From: CAYTRS01 sp964440305
GTDB taxonomy: Bacteria > Patescibacteriota > Minisyncoccia > Moranbacterales > JAKLHP01
Length of the DNA: 13,817 bases
Direction of reading: 5' to 3'
Assembly (NCBI GenBank): GCA_964440305.1
Contig: CAYTRS010000017.1
Coordinates: forward strand, 1 to 13,817
Within the stretch, counting starts at the first letter, position 1. Every line of letters starts with the position of its first letter. The notes below the pieces were generated by a model. That model did not search any database and was not told the origin of the DNA. It worked only from the letters and a program-made list of their open reading frames with translations. Positions 5,605 to 12,784 of this stretch are shown piece after piece. Both the position numbers and the translations under genes were made by a program.

Positions 5605-8082
5605 TTATTCTTCAACGGAATCTTGCTGCGATTGAGGATCTTCTATTCCTAGGTTTTCCGGAGTGTTTTCCACTCCATTCCTGATATTCTCAATCATCTT
5701 TTCAATTTGAGCTCTTGTCTTCTCCGATCCCGCCGGCAAAATATCTGCTACTTTCTGATATTCTTCTATTGCTTCGGATTTCCTGTTTGTTTTTTCATAC
5801 AAAAGCCCAAGGTTAAAATGCGTATTTATTTCCTTGTCATTTACTCCCAATATTCCCTTAAAAATCTTTTCTGCGTTCTTGTTGTCATCTTCTCCTCCTC
5901 TTTTTTGATAGAGCCTGCCTAAGTTAAAAACATAATTAATATTGTCTTTTTGAATCAGAGCCGCCTTGTTCATATCAGAAACAGCCTCGTCCAATTGTCC
6001 GGCTGATTCCTTAATTAGGGCAATGTTGTAATAAGCCGGGGCGTAATTTTTCCTGACAGAAATCGCTTTTTGAAAAAATCCTTTCGCTTCCTCTATTATC
6101 CTATTCCTTTCTTCGGCTCCCTGCTTGTCATTCAGGGACGCAATCTTTATTTCCCCCAGCTTCACATGAAAAGCCGGGTTATTCGGTTCAAGTTCAAGCG
6201 CTCTTTTGTATTTTCCTTCCGCAGAAACCAGAGCTTCAGCAGAATAAAACCTTGAGTTTTCATGAATTTGCGCAAGGGCCTCAACAACAGTAACATCGCC
6301 TTTCATCAAATCTTCGCCCCTCTTTGCCATATTCATGGCATTGTCAACATAAACAACCACCTTATTGTAATCTCTCTTGTCTTCCTCCTTGAGCATTTCC
6401 TCATTGGCCAAAAACATGAATTCCTGCCCCAGCCTGGTATAATATCTGCCTTCCTTGCCGTTTAGCTCTATCGCCCGAACAATGCTTTTGACTGATCCAT
6501 CCTCGCTGACTTTTCCCGCTAGCGCCGCCTTTCCCATATAAATATCGGCAAAATAAATTTTTCCCAGAAAGGCAAAAAGGAAAGCTACTGAAACAAAAAT
6601 AAGAAGCGTTACAAAAGAAAGCGCCAGCGCATATTTCGGAGAAGCTTTCAGGGAAAAATTCAAGAATTTTTCCTGGACATTGCTTTCAAAAAGCAAAACT
6701 GCAATAGAAAGGGCGCCAAAAAGAGCCAGGAATATTATTATCACGGAATCCGCCCTTTCAATTAGTGAGTTTGCCAGAAAAACCGACAAAATAGCCAACG
6801 TTCCTAAGGAATATATTTTATTCTTTTCTTTGTTTTTTGAAAGAAGAAAAAGGCTCACTCCGACAAAGGTCAGGATTAAAATAATAAAAAGCGCAGTTCC
6901 AACTATTCCGACAGTTGAAAGCGATTCCAGAACTAATCCTTCGCCGTTAAAAAAACGGACGTTCATATTATTGAAGTTTTCCGGCAAATTTTTGGAAAAA
7001 GCGTAGGAATAATTGGCAGCTCCGTATCCAAAAAAAGGCTTTTCCTTAATGCTTTCTTTTGAAATTTCAAAGGCTGTTTTCAGCGGAACACTGACACTTA
7101 GGGGAAGATTTTCCTTTATTATATTGACCTTTCCAACCATTAAAAAAGTTATAATGGCCACAAAAACAATCATTGGCAAAAGCGCCCAGACATCCTTAGT
7201 CCTGATGATTTTTGCCAGAATAAAAATCAAAAACAGCACGCTTCCGGTTAAAATTCCCACCCATTGCACATAGGCATAAAGCGCGAATAGCAGAAATAAA
7301 TCCAAAATCAAAAACAGAATCAGAATTAGGGAATAGATTTTATTTTTTATTTTAGCCGATTCCTCGCTGTTCTGGATGTTAAAAATAACCATCATTAAAG
7401 CAGGAATCAGCGCGCCGGCTAAGACAGTGAAATTAGAAAGAGAACCGGTAAGGCTTATGGGAAGCTTGGCAGTGAAACTTTCCGGAACGAATCCTATCAA
7501 GTTGAAAGCGGCCAGCCCGGTCCAAATCATAGAAACAATGCCGGAAAAAACAAACCCTCCGATAATCCATTTTAAAAGCCTCCGACTGAAATTGCTGATT
7601 ATCAAATAATAAGCGACTATTAGCGCTGTAACACTAAGAAATCCCCTTGAAGGATCGCCGAAAAAACCGATAAAGCTGTGCCAGCGATCTATGGAGGCAA
7701 TTGTAGAAATTAAATAGGCCAGCCAGAACAAGATTATGGGAACGTCCAGGGGGGTTTTCCTTATTTTCATTTCCCCCAAATATCCGCCTTTCACTCCCCA
7801 GGCAATAAGAGCCAATAAAAGCCAGAAATAAAAATATATTTGTTTTTCAAAGGCAAAGCCTTGGAAGGAAAGTCCGGTATAAAAAATCGGCAGGCCCGAA
7901 AAAATTGCAAAAATGGAAAAACCGATTAAAAAATTCAATAATTTCTCCAATTTTCTGGAATCAGAATATTTGTCGGATTGAGCCTTGGAGTCTAAAACCG
8001 CTTTTCTCTTAAAAAGCTTCGTGCTCCTGTCTTCATCAAAATTACTTACCTTTTGAAATGTTGACTCTTGGTTATTTATCAT
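5605..8082 (-). CDS. O-antigen ligase/Wzy-like polytopic membrane protein with C-terminal TPR domain
   Basis: At 825 residues this is the largest gene here. After a hydrophilic N-terminus there are about a dozen membrane helices between residues 48 and 508. The Wzy_C/WaaL-type core is suggested by A-F-E-I-S-K-E-S-I-K-E-K-P-F-F-G-Y-G (337-354) and the following large loop before S-T-V-G-I-V-G (389-395). From about 545 the protein becomes soluble, with TPR-like helical pairs near 606-639, 664-715, 716-750 and 754-785 (for example A-Y-Y-N-I-A-L-I-K-E-S-A-G-Q, 683-696). Such enzymes transfer or polymerise polyprenyl-linked glycans at the outer face of the membrane; whether this one is a ligase, polymerase or protein glycosyltransferase cannot be decided. 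Linked mltG and, further upstream, uppS fit an envelope role. Its promoter is consensus, but the start has no Shine-Dalgarno site. Confidence 0.82.
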   Translation of the reverse strand: MINNQESTFQKVSNFDEDRSTKLFKRKAVLDSKAQSDKYSDSRKLEKLLNFLIGFSIFAIFSGLPIFYTGLSFQGFAFEKQIYFYFWLLLALIAWGVKGGYLGEMKIRKTPLDVPIILFWLAYLISTIASIDRWHSFIGFFGDPSRGFLSVTALIVAYYLIISNFSRRLLKWIIGGFVFSGIVSMIWTGLAAFNLIGFVPESFTAKLPISLTGSLSNFTVLAGALIPALMMVIFNIQNSEESAKIKNKIYSLILILFLILDLFLLFALYAYVQWVGILTGSVLFLIFILAKIIRTKDVWALLPMIVFVAIITFLMVGKVNIIKENLPLSVSVPLKTAFEISKESIKEKPFFGYGAANYSYAFSKNLPENFNNMNVRFFNGEGLVLESLSTVGIVGTALFIILILTFVGVSLFLLSKNKEKNKIYSLGTLAILSVFLANSLIERADSVIIIFLALFGALSIAVLLFESNVQEKFLNFSLKASPKYALALSFVTLLIFVSVAFLFAFLGKIYFADIYMGKAALAGKVSEDGSVKSIVRAIELNGKEGRYYTRLGQEFMFLANEEMLKEEDKRDYNKVVVYVDNAMNMAKRGEDLMKGDVTVVEALAQIHENSRFYSAEALVSAEGKYKRALELEPNNPAFHVKLGEIKIASLNDKQGAEERNRIIEEAKGFFQKAISVRKNYAPAYYNIALIKESAGQLDEAVSDMNKAALIQKDNINYVFNLGRLYQKRGGEDDNKNAEKIFKGILGVNDKEINTHFNLGLLYEKTNRKSEAIEEYQKVADILPAGSEKTRAQIEKMIENIRNGVENTPENLGIEDPQSQQDSVEE

Positions 8083-8120
8083 GATTTTATTTTTGAAAAC
8101 GTCAGACAGCTTATAAATTC

Positions 8121-8149
8121 ATTATATTAGCCAAAAATAAGGATGTCAA
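8121..8149 (-). promoter_or_regulatory. Full-consensus sigma70 promoter for the ligase-like gene
   Basis: On the minus strand TTGACA (8144-8149) and TATAAT (8121-8126) match the consensus at all 12 positions with the optimal 17-bp spacer. The -35 starts 9 bp after the mltG stop codon. The predicted leader is about 32 nt, AT-rich and lacks a Shine-Dalgarno site. Confidence 0.9.
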
Positions 8150-8158
8150 ACCGGAAAA

Positions 8159-9196
8159 TTACAGTCCGAATTTTACCTTATTTGAATTATGCTCGTCTAT
8201 TGTTTTGGAAAAAACAGTTTTTCCCGTTTTGGAATCGCTCAAAAAATATTCGAAATTTGTCTTAGTTGGATAAACGGAAGCTTTTATTGACTCAAGCCCT
8301 GGATTGGAAATTGGTCCGGGAGGAAGACCGACATTCAAGTAAGTGTTGTAGGGCGACTCGACTCTGGTATCATCATAAGAATACTGCTTTTTATTAACTC
8401 CCAAAATATAGGCTAAGGTAGCGCAACTTTGAAGAGGCCTGCCGCTTTCTATGCGCTTCCAAAAAATTCCGCTGACAATTTTTCTATCTTCTTGCGTCCT
8501 CACTTCCCCTTCAATTATGCTTGCCATTTTGATAATTTCATGGATATCCTTTCCCTGGCGAGAAATTTCACCGCGCAGCTCTTCATTCAGCTTAAGGTTG
8601 AAATTTTCCAGCATTTTGGCGATTATATTTTCCGTTTTTGCATCTTTGGCAAAATAGTATGTATCAGGAAAGAGATAGCCCTCCAATGAACCGCTTTTCG
8701 GCAAAAAATTAAATTTGTCTCTCATTTCCTGGGGCGGATTTTGGGAAAATTTCAGAAATTCTTCTTTGGAAAAGCCGTTTTTTTGGAGCCTTTCCGCCAT
8801 TTCCGGAATATTCCAGCCCTCCGGAAAGGTTATTTTGATTTGAGCTGATTCTTTTTCTCCTCGAGTTGTCAAAACGGCTATTTCAGGAACTGAAAGGGAG
8901 GGATCTATTTCATATTTCCCCGCCATCAAATTATGAATAAGGTTTTCCCTCCAAAGATAATAAACAAAATGAAATTGGCTCTTTACAATGCCTGCTTCTT
9001 CCGCCTTTTTGCCCACCTCCCAAGCATTCTCCCCTTTTTGGATTTCAAATGTAACCGCTTTTTCCGCAGTTCCATGGGAATAATAAACTTGGTTGCTAAA
9101 ATAAAAAAAACATCCGGCTAAAAATAAGACGGCTAGAGGAAAAATTATTAATTTATTTTTTTCTGGAATCATTTTACTTATCAATAAATCCCACAT
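8159..9196 (-). CDS. mltG: Endolytic transglycosylase MltG (YceG-like)
   Basis: The 345-residue inner-membrane enzyme cleaves nascent glycan strands and sets their length. One N-terminal helix (about 13-33) is followed by a LysM-like region and the YceG catalytic domain: L-E-G-Y-L-F-P-D-T-Y (171-180), A-S-I-I-E-G-E (225-231) with E229 at the position of the catalytic glutamate, L-Q-S-C-A-T (255-260; usually L-Q-S-D-x-T) and S-P-Y-N-T-Y, G-L-P-P-G-P-I-S-N-P-G (281-300). L-A-G-C near residue 29 resembles a lipobox but sits inside the helix. The ATG at 9196 is used here; the in-frame ATG at 9172 would give 337 residues, and neither has a Shine-Dalgarno site. The gene lies 65 bp after the methyltransferase gene. 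Confidence 0.93.
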   Translation of the reverse strand: MWDLLISKMIPEKNKLIIFPLAVLFLAGCFFYFSNQVYYSHGTAEKAVTFEIQKGENAWEVGKKAEEAGIVKSQFHFVYYLWRENLIHNLMAGKYEIDPSLSVPEIAVLTTRGEKESAQIKITFPEGWNIPEMAERLQKNGFSKEEFLKFSQNPPQEMRDKFNFLPKSGSLEGYLFPDTYYFAKDAKTENIIAKMLENFNLKLNEELRGEISRQGKDIHEIIKMASIIEGEVRTQEDRKIVSGIFWKRIESGRPLQSCATLAYILGVNKKQYSYDDTRVESPYNTYLNVGLPPGPISNPGLESIKASVYPTKTNFEYFLSDSKTGKTVFSKTIDEHNSNKVKFGL

Positions 9197-9261
9197 CGCA
9201 ATTTAATAACTGCAGTATTTTATGTAAATTAACTTTTATTTTTTCAATATTTATTGCAGAA

Positions 9262-9906
9262 TTATTTACATGGCCTTTTGTGATACAGGATGAATGGCAC
9301 AAAAGAAAATCCGGGATATTTTTGAATTTTAAAATCATTTTTGCCTTCTTTTTCCGCCAACCATATTTCATCTTTTATGGGAATAATCATTTTTCCTTGG
9401 ATTTTCAGCTGCTGCTTAAGAGTGCTGGGAATTTCCTGCGCGGAAGCTGAAACGAGTATACGGTTATATGGAGCATTATTTCTAAATCCTTTGCTTCCGT
9501 CAAGATTATGGAATTCAGTTCTTTCTCGGCAAAAATAAAATTTTTCGCAATTCTTTCTTCCCCATTCCAAAAGCTCTGGAATTACTTCAAGAGCTGTCAC
9601 TTTTCCATCTTTTCCTACGATATTCGCAAGAAGCGCGGTTGTCCAGCCGGATCCGCTTCCGATATCAAGAATATTCTGTCCGGCTCTGGGATCAAGAAGC
9701 TCTAGCATAAAAGCCACTGTAAGCGGCTGGGAAATCGTTTGACCTTTTCCTATCGGAAGAGGAGTATTTTCCGATGAATAAGCTTTCATTTCATCCGGAA
9801 TAAATTCTTCCCTCCTTGCTTTTAAAAACGCATCGACAATCTTTTCACTTTTCAAATATCCTTCTTGAATAAGCTCATCTACAAGCTCTTCATATGAATA
9901 ATTCAT
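9262..9906 (-). CDS. pcm: Protein-L-isoaspartate O-methyltransferase family (PCMT)
   Basis: This 214-residue SAM-dependent methyltransferase is of the type that repairs isoaspartyl residues in damaged proteins. The family signature P-I-G-K-G-Q-T-I-S-Q-P (51-61) is intact. The SAM-binding loop L-D-I-G-S-G-S-G-W-T-T-A-L-L-A (80-94) and the acidic residue ending the next strand (A-L-E-V, E107) are present. A-P-Y-N-R-I-L-V-S-A-S-A-Q-E-I-P (145-160) matches the usual A-P-Y-D-R-I-x-V-T-A-A-A-x-x-I-P with conservative changes. The start is the ATG at 9906; the preceding bases are AT-rich without a Shine-Dalgarno site. Some PCMT-family proteins act on other substrates, so the repair role is by family. 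Confidence 0.9.
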   Translation of the reverse strand: MNYSYEELVDELIQEGYLKSEKIVDAFLKARREEFIPDEMKAYSSENTPLPIGKGQTISQPLTVAFMLELLDPRAGQNILDIGSGSGWTTALLANIVGKDGKVTALEVIPELLEWGRKNCEKFYFCRERTEFHNLDGSKGFRNNAPYNRILVSASAQEIPSTLKQQLKIQGKMIIPIKDEIWLAEKEGKNDFKIQKYPGFSFVPFILYHKRPCK

Positions 9907-9913
9907 ATAATAA

Positions 9914-9941
9914 ATGCATTAGCTTTTATAAACTAATACAT
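9914..9941 (-). promoter_or_regulatory. Hairpin just upstream of pcm
   Basis: ATGCATTAG (9914-9922) pairs with CTAATACAT (9933-9941) except for one C/A mismatch, around a 10-nt loop. It ends 8 bp before the pcm start codon and could influence initiation. It is not followed by a proper U-tract in the transcribed direction. Confidence 0.4.
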
Positions 9942-9944
9942 CCG

Positions 9945-10016
9945 GGAGTTGTGATTTGAGAAGCGAAAACCAGAATATATAATCTCAAACCTCTATCTCA
10001 TATCTCTGTTCTCCAT
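9945..10016. repeat. Heptamer-word inverted array between yjbQ and pcm
   Basis: The plus strand at 9982-10016 reads as successive 7-bp words ATCTCAA, ACCTCTA, TCTCATA, TCTCTGT and TCTCCAT, ending 1 bp before the yjbQ stop codon. An opposing arm contains TTTGAGA (9955-9961), which pairs exactly with TCTCAAA (9983-9989) across 21 nt. In the transcript this gives an imperfect hairpin right after the yjbQ stop. Confidence 0.65.
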
Positions 10017-10017
10017 G

Positions 10018-10458
10018 CTACATTCCAATAACCTGCACCCAGTAATCTCTTTTTCTCGCTCCGTCAAACTCTACAACAAAAATAGCCTGTTTTCCCACAA
10101 TCATCATTTTCCCTTTTTCCAGCGGAATAATTTCGCTGTTTCCCAAAAGTAGTGATTTGCAGTGCGAATGGCCATTACTCCTTCCATCACTCGAGGTATT
10201 CTTGCGAAGTTCAAAAAGGTCGTGTGAATATTGGTCATCTACCGGAACAAGCTTGTAAAGCACTCTCATGAAGTCCTGAATCAGCATCGGCTCGTTATGG
10301 TTAATGGTAATTCCCATCGTGGTGTGGGGAATATAAATCAGCACTTGGCCCTCTCTTATTCCGGAATTGTCAATCACTTCCTGAATCTGGTCCGTTACGT
10401 TGATAAACTCTACCTGGGTTTTCGTTTCCAAGTCTATTTTTTGTTTGTGTATTTTCAT
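10018..10458 (-). CDS. yjbQ: YjbQ/UPF0047 family protein (secondary thiamine-phosphate synthase fold)
   Basis: The 146-residue protein covers the whole UPF0047 domain. Signature elements are H-T-T-M-G-I-T-I-N-H-N-E (45-56), D62, S-N-G-H-S-H-C-K-S-L-L-L-G (94-106) and F-V-V-E-F-D-G-A-R-K-R (127-137), with V-Q-V-I-G at the end. The conserved histidines and acidic residues form the family's metal or active site. Family members show weak thiamine-phosphate synthase activity, and the true physiological role is unsettled. No other thiamine gene is visible here. The gene has a promoter of its own inside the end of trxB and a leader of about 100 nt filled by word repeats. The start ATG at 10458 is preceded by AT-rich sequence and no Shine-Dalgarno site. 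Confidence 0.93.
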   Translation of the reverse strand: MKIHKQKIDLETKTQVEFINVTDQIQEVIDNSGIREGQVLIYIPHTTMGITINHNEPMLIQDFMRVLYKLVPVDDQYSHDLFELRKNTSSDGRSNGHSHCKSLLLGNSEIIPLEKGKMMIVGKQAIFVVEFDGARKRDYWVQVIGM

Positions 10459-10472
10459 ATAAAACTAAGTTA

Positions 10473-10558
10473 GTTATAAAGTTTTTAAAGTTATAAGGTT
10501 TATAAAATACGTTAGGAAACTTTATAAACTTGATGAACTTTATAACCTTAAGAACTTT
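10473..10558. repeat. Inverted array of AACTTTATA-type words in the yjbQ leader
   Basis: On the plus strand GTTATAAAGTT (10473-10483) pairs exactly with AACTTTATAAC (10536-10546). The right arm reads as words AACTTTATA, AACTTGATG, AACTTTATA, ACCTTAAG, AACTTT at 8-9 bp spacing, and the left arm carries the complementary words TTATAAAGT, TTTTAAAG, TTATAAGGT. The array lies between the predicted transcription start and the yjbQ ATG. Confidence 0.75.
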
Positions 10559-10567
10559 CTATCTTCT

Positions 10568-10596
10568 ATTATATCACAAAAAGGCTACTCCTTCAA
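10568..10596 (-). promoter_or_regulatory. Extended -10 promoter for yjbQ, overlapping the trxB 3' end
   Basis: On the minus strand TTGAAG (10591-10596) and a perfect TATAAT (10568-10573) are 17 bp apart, with TGA directly before the -10 (extended -10). The -35 lies in the last codons of trxB and the trxB stop codon lies in the spacer. The predicted leader is about 100 nt. Confidence 0.75.
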
Positions 10597-11502
10597 TTTC
10601 AAGCTCTTATATGCGCTACTGGCGGCAATCGCCCCTTCGGCAGCGGCAGTAATGACTTGGCGCAATTTGTTTGATTGCGTCGTGATATCTCCGGCGGCAT
10701 ATGCTTCCGAAAGGCTCGTGCTCTGGTCGTCTTTCGCGACGATATACCCCTGATCATCAACTTCAATTTTCAAATCTTCTATTATCAGCGTTTCCGGAAC
10801 CGACCCGACAAGCACAAAAACTCCAGCCACCTCTGCTTCTCTCCTTTCTCCCTTATGTTCATAAGCGATTTTTTCCACTTTGTTTTCTCCGATTATCTCC
10901 GCTATTCTGGAACATTCAATCATCTCAATTTTTTCACTGGCTTTTATTTTTTCCATCCAAGCAGGTTCAAAATGAAGTTCCCCTTCGCGGTAAAAAATAG
11001 AAACCTTTTCCGCAAATTCTCCAATGTGGAGGGCTGCCATAGCGGCAGAATCTCCGCTTCCGACTATCGCAACCTTTTTCCCCTTGAAAAACATTGCATC
11101 GCAAGTAGCGCAATAGGAAACTCCCTTGCCTGCCAGCCTTTCTTCCCCGTCTACTTCCAATTTTCTGGGCTTCATTCCAAGACACAAAATAACCGATTTT
11201 GACTCAAATTTTTCATCAGAACCCTTAATCTTAACTTCAAAAACTTCTCCATTTTTGGAAACTTTTTCAACTTCTTTTTGAATAATTTTTCCGCCCAGAT
11301 GCTCCACGTGCTCAACAAAATTTTTCATCAGATCCGATCCGCTGATGGATTTGATGCCCGCCCAATTTTCCACATTGGAAGCCTTGGTAATTTGTCCTCC
11401 CAAATCATTTCCAATAACAATATGGTTAAGTTTATAGCGGGAAGCGTAGATTGAAGCATTGAGTCCGGCCGGCCCCGCGCCGATGATAATCAGATCGTAC
11501 AT
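10585..11502 (-). CDS. trxB: Thioredoxin reductase-like FAD-dependent oxidoreductase
   Basis: This 305-residue flavoprotein reduces thioredoxin. FAD binding: G-A-G-P-A-G (8-13) and A-A-G-D-I-T (269-274). The redox-active pair C131-A-T-C134-D is intact. The second dinucleotide-binding motif is G-S-G-D-S-A (148-153). The stretch that normally reads H-R-R-x-x-x-R and grips the 2'-phosphate of NADPH is here Y-R-E-G-E-L-H (171-177), so NADPH preference is doubtful. The thioredoxin gene lies directly upstream, which supports a redox pair. A partial Shine-Dalgarno GGTGA lies 6 nt before the ATG at 11502. The promoter of yjbQ overlaps its 3' end. Confidence 0.92.
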   Translation of the reverse strand: MYDLIIIGAGPAGLNASIYASRYKLNHIVIGNDLGGQITKASNVENWAGIKSISGSDLMKNFVEHVEHLGGKIIQKEVEKVSKNGEVFEVKIKGSDEKFESKSVILCLGMKPRKLEVDGEERLAGKGVSYCATCDAMFFKGKKVAIVGSGDSAAMAALHIGEFAEKVSIFYREGELHFEPAWMEKIKASEKIEMIECSRIAEIIGENKVEKIAYEHKGERREAEVAGVFVLVGSVPETLIIEDLKIEVDDQGYIVAKDDQSTSLSEAYAAGDITTQSNKLRQVITAAAEGAIAASSAYKSLKLKE

Positions 11503-11510
11503 AAAAATTC

Positions 11511-11597
11511 ACCAAACACAAACTACAAACGGCACAAACTTAGATTTTTTAGATATCGCGCTTTGTTTGCGATTTTTGCTATGTATTTTGTGCTTTA
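11511..11597. repeat. Imperfect inverted array of CAAAC/GTTTG words between trxA and trxB
   Basis: The plus strand carries CAAAC at 11513, 11519, 11526 and 11535, and an opposing arm with TTTG words at 11562, 11566, 11575 and 11587. The arms flank an AT-rich centre. Spacing is less regular than in the neighbouring arrays. It fills the spacer between the trxA stop and the trxB start. Confidence 0.5.
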
Positions 11598-11605
11598 AAT
11601 AAAAA

Positions 11606-11920
11606 TTATAAATTTTCCAATTCTTTCTTTAGAACTTCTTTGCTTTGCACTCCCGTGAATTCTTTCACAATTTTTCCTCCCTTGAAGATTTTTAGCGCCG
11701 GGATGGACATTACCGAGTATTTTTCCGACATTACCGGATTTTCTTCCACATTCAATTTTCCAACTTTTTCCTTCTCTCCAATTTCTTTCGCCAATTCTTC
11801 AATAATCGGACCCATCATTTGGCACGGACCGCACCAAGGCGCCCAAAAATCAACCAGAACCGCCTTTTCGCTTTTCAGGACTTCTTGATCAAAGTTTTGA
11901 TCGGTAAATTCAATAGCCAT
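11606..11920 (-). CDS. trxA: Thioredoxin
   Basis: The 104-residue protein is a single thioredoxin domain of normal length. It keeps the active site W-C-G-P-C (29-33, cysteines 30 and 33), the preceding F-W-A-P (25-28), D24 and the cis-proline in S-I-P-A-L (P74). It is a cytosolic dithiol donor for reductases and disulfide repair; there is no signal peptide. It sits directly before trxB, so the two are probably co-expressed. The start ATG at 11920 has no Shine-Dalgarno site. The spacers on both sides carry word-repeat arrays. Confidence 0.96.
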   Translation of the reverse strand: MAIEFTDQNFDQEVLKSEKAVLVDFWAPWCGPCQMMGPIIEELAKEIGEKEKVGKLNVEENPVMSEKYSVMSIPALKIFKGGKIVKEFTGVQSKEVLKKELENL

Positions 11921-11935
11921 AAAATTATTGAAAAC

Positions 11936-12012
11936 CCGAAATTCTAATTCCGAAATTCGAAAATTTGAGTTTAATTATTGTTTCGGATTTCGTGCTTCGG
12001 ATTTCGAGATTT
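11936..12012. repeat. Inverted array of CCGAAAT heptamers between uppS and trxA
   Basis: On the plus strand the left arm reads, in exact 7-bp steps from 11936, CCGAAAT, TCTAATT, CCGAAAT, TCGAAAA. The right arm, in 7-bp steps from 11981, reads TTTCGGA, TTTCGTG, CTTCGGA, TTTCGAG. The arms are mutually complementary in words and flank an AT-rich centre. The right arm ends near the uppS stop codon. Confidence 0.85.
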
Positions 12013-12018
12013 AAAAAT

Positions 12019-12741
12019 TTATTTTCCCATTCTCCTCTCTCTTTCCTGATAATCCTCTATTGCTTTTTCAAATTCCCTGTCATTGAAATCAGGATAGAGC
12101 TTTTTTGAAAAATACATCTGCGAGTTGGCAATGTCCCACATCATAAACCCGACGCTAAGGTGGGGTTCTCCGCCTGTTCGAATTAGCAAATCAACTGGCG
12201 GAAGTTCCCTGGTCATTAGATTTTCTTTGATAAGGGAAGCTGTCACTTTCTGTCCGGTTTTGCATTTTTCTATTATTTTTTTTACCGCCTCTATCATTTC
12301 ATCGTCTCCATTATACGCCAAAAAAAAGTTTAAAAAATAGTTTTTATAATCTCTTGTTTTTTGAATGCAGTCGTAAATTACATTCTTTAATCCTTCCGGA
12401 AATTGGGATTCCCATTTTCCTATAAAATTAACCCTTACTTTATTTTTGTGGATTTCCTCGCTTTCCAAAACCCTCTTAAAATATTTCTCATAAATTCCCA
12501 GAAGCGCCTTTTTTTCTTGAAAAGGCCTTTTGGTAAGATTATCAATGGAAGATCCCCAAAATGAAAGATGGCGCACGCCCAATTTGTGCGCTTTTTCAAT
12601 AAGTTTTTCCGTATTTTTCGCTCCCGCTTCATGACCGTCCCAGGGCTGCATTCCTCTTTCCTTCGCCCACCGGCGGTTTCCATCAGGAATAATCGCGACA
12701 TGAATTGGAATTTTATCTAAAGCCTTTGCCATAAATGCCAT
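12019..12741 (-). CDS. uppS: Divergent cis-prenyltransferase (undecaprenyl diphosphate synthase family)
   Basis: The 240-residue protein adds isopentenyl units to make polyprenyl diphosphate carriers. It has I-P-D-G-N-R-R-W-A-K-E-R-G (18-30) with the catalytic Asp at 20, G-H-E-A-G (36-40), an S-S-I-D-N (64-68) equivalent of the S-T/S-E-N motif, R-P at 72-73 and L-L-I-R-T-G-G-E-P-H-L-S (185-196). The last motif normally has Arg (G-E-x-R-x-S) where this protein has His194, and the following N-F-L-L-W-Q is V-G-F-M-M-W-D. Product length is therefore uncertain. Undecaprenyl-type carrier would serve the envelope genes in this window; ispG upstream supplies precursors. The ATG at 12741 is listed; the in-frame ATG at 12732 is also possible. 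No Shine-Dalgarno site is present. Confidence 0.88.
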   Translation of the reverse strand: MAFMAKALDKIPIHVAIIPDGNRRWAKERGMQPWDGHEAGAKNTEKLIEKAHKLGVRHLSFWGSSIDNLTKRPFQEKKALLGIYEKYFKRVLESEEIHKNKVRVNFIGKWESQFPEGLKNVIYDCIQKTRDYKNYFLNFFLAYNGDDEMIEAVKKIIEKCKTGQKVTASLIKENLMTRELPPVDLLIRTGGEPHLSVGFMMWDIANSQMYFSKKLYPDFNDREFEKAIEDYQERERRMGK

Positions 12742-12784
12742 GAATTTATATTAATGGAAAATAAAAAAAGAAGCAATTGAAAAT

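Noticed and set aside
9174..9371. 65-residue minus-strand frame between pcm and mltG
   Set aside because: It overlaps the pcm C-terminus and the mltG start in another frame, both of which are well supported; the peptide has no recognisable features.
11555..11577. ATCGC/GCGAT hairpin followed by TTTTT on the plus strand, terminator-like
   Set aside because: No plus-strand gene precedes it, and on the transcribed minus strand it is not followed by a U-tract; it is part of the local word array.
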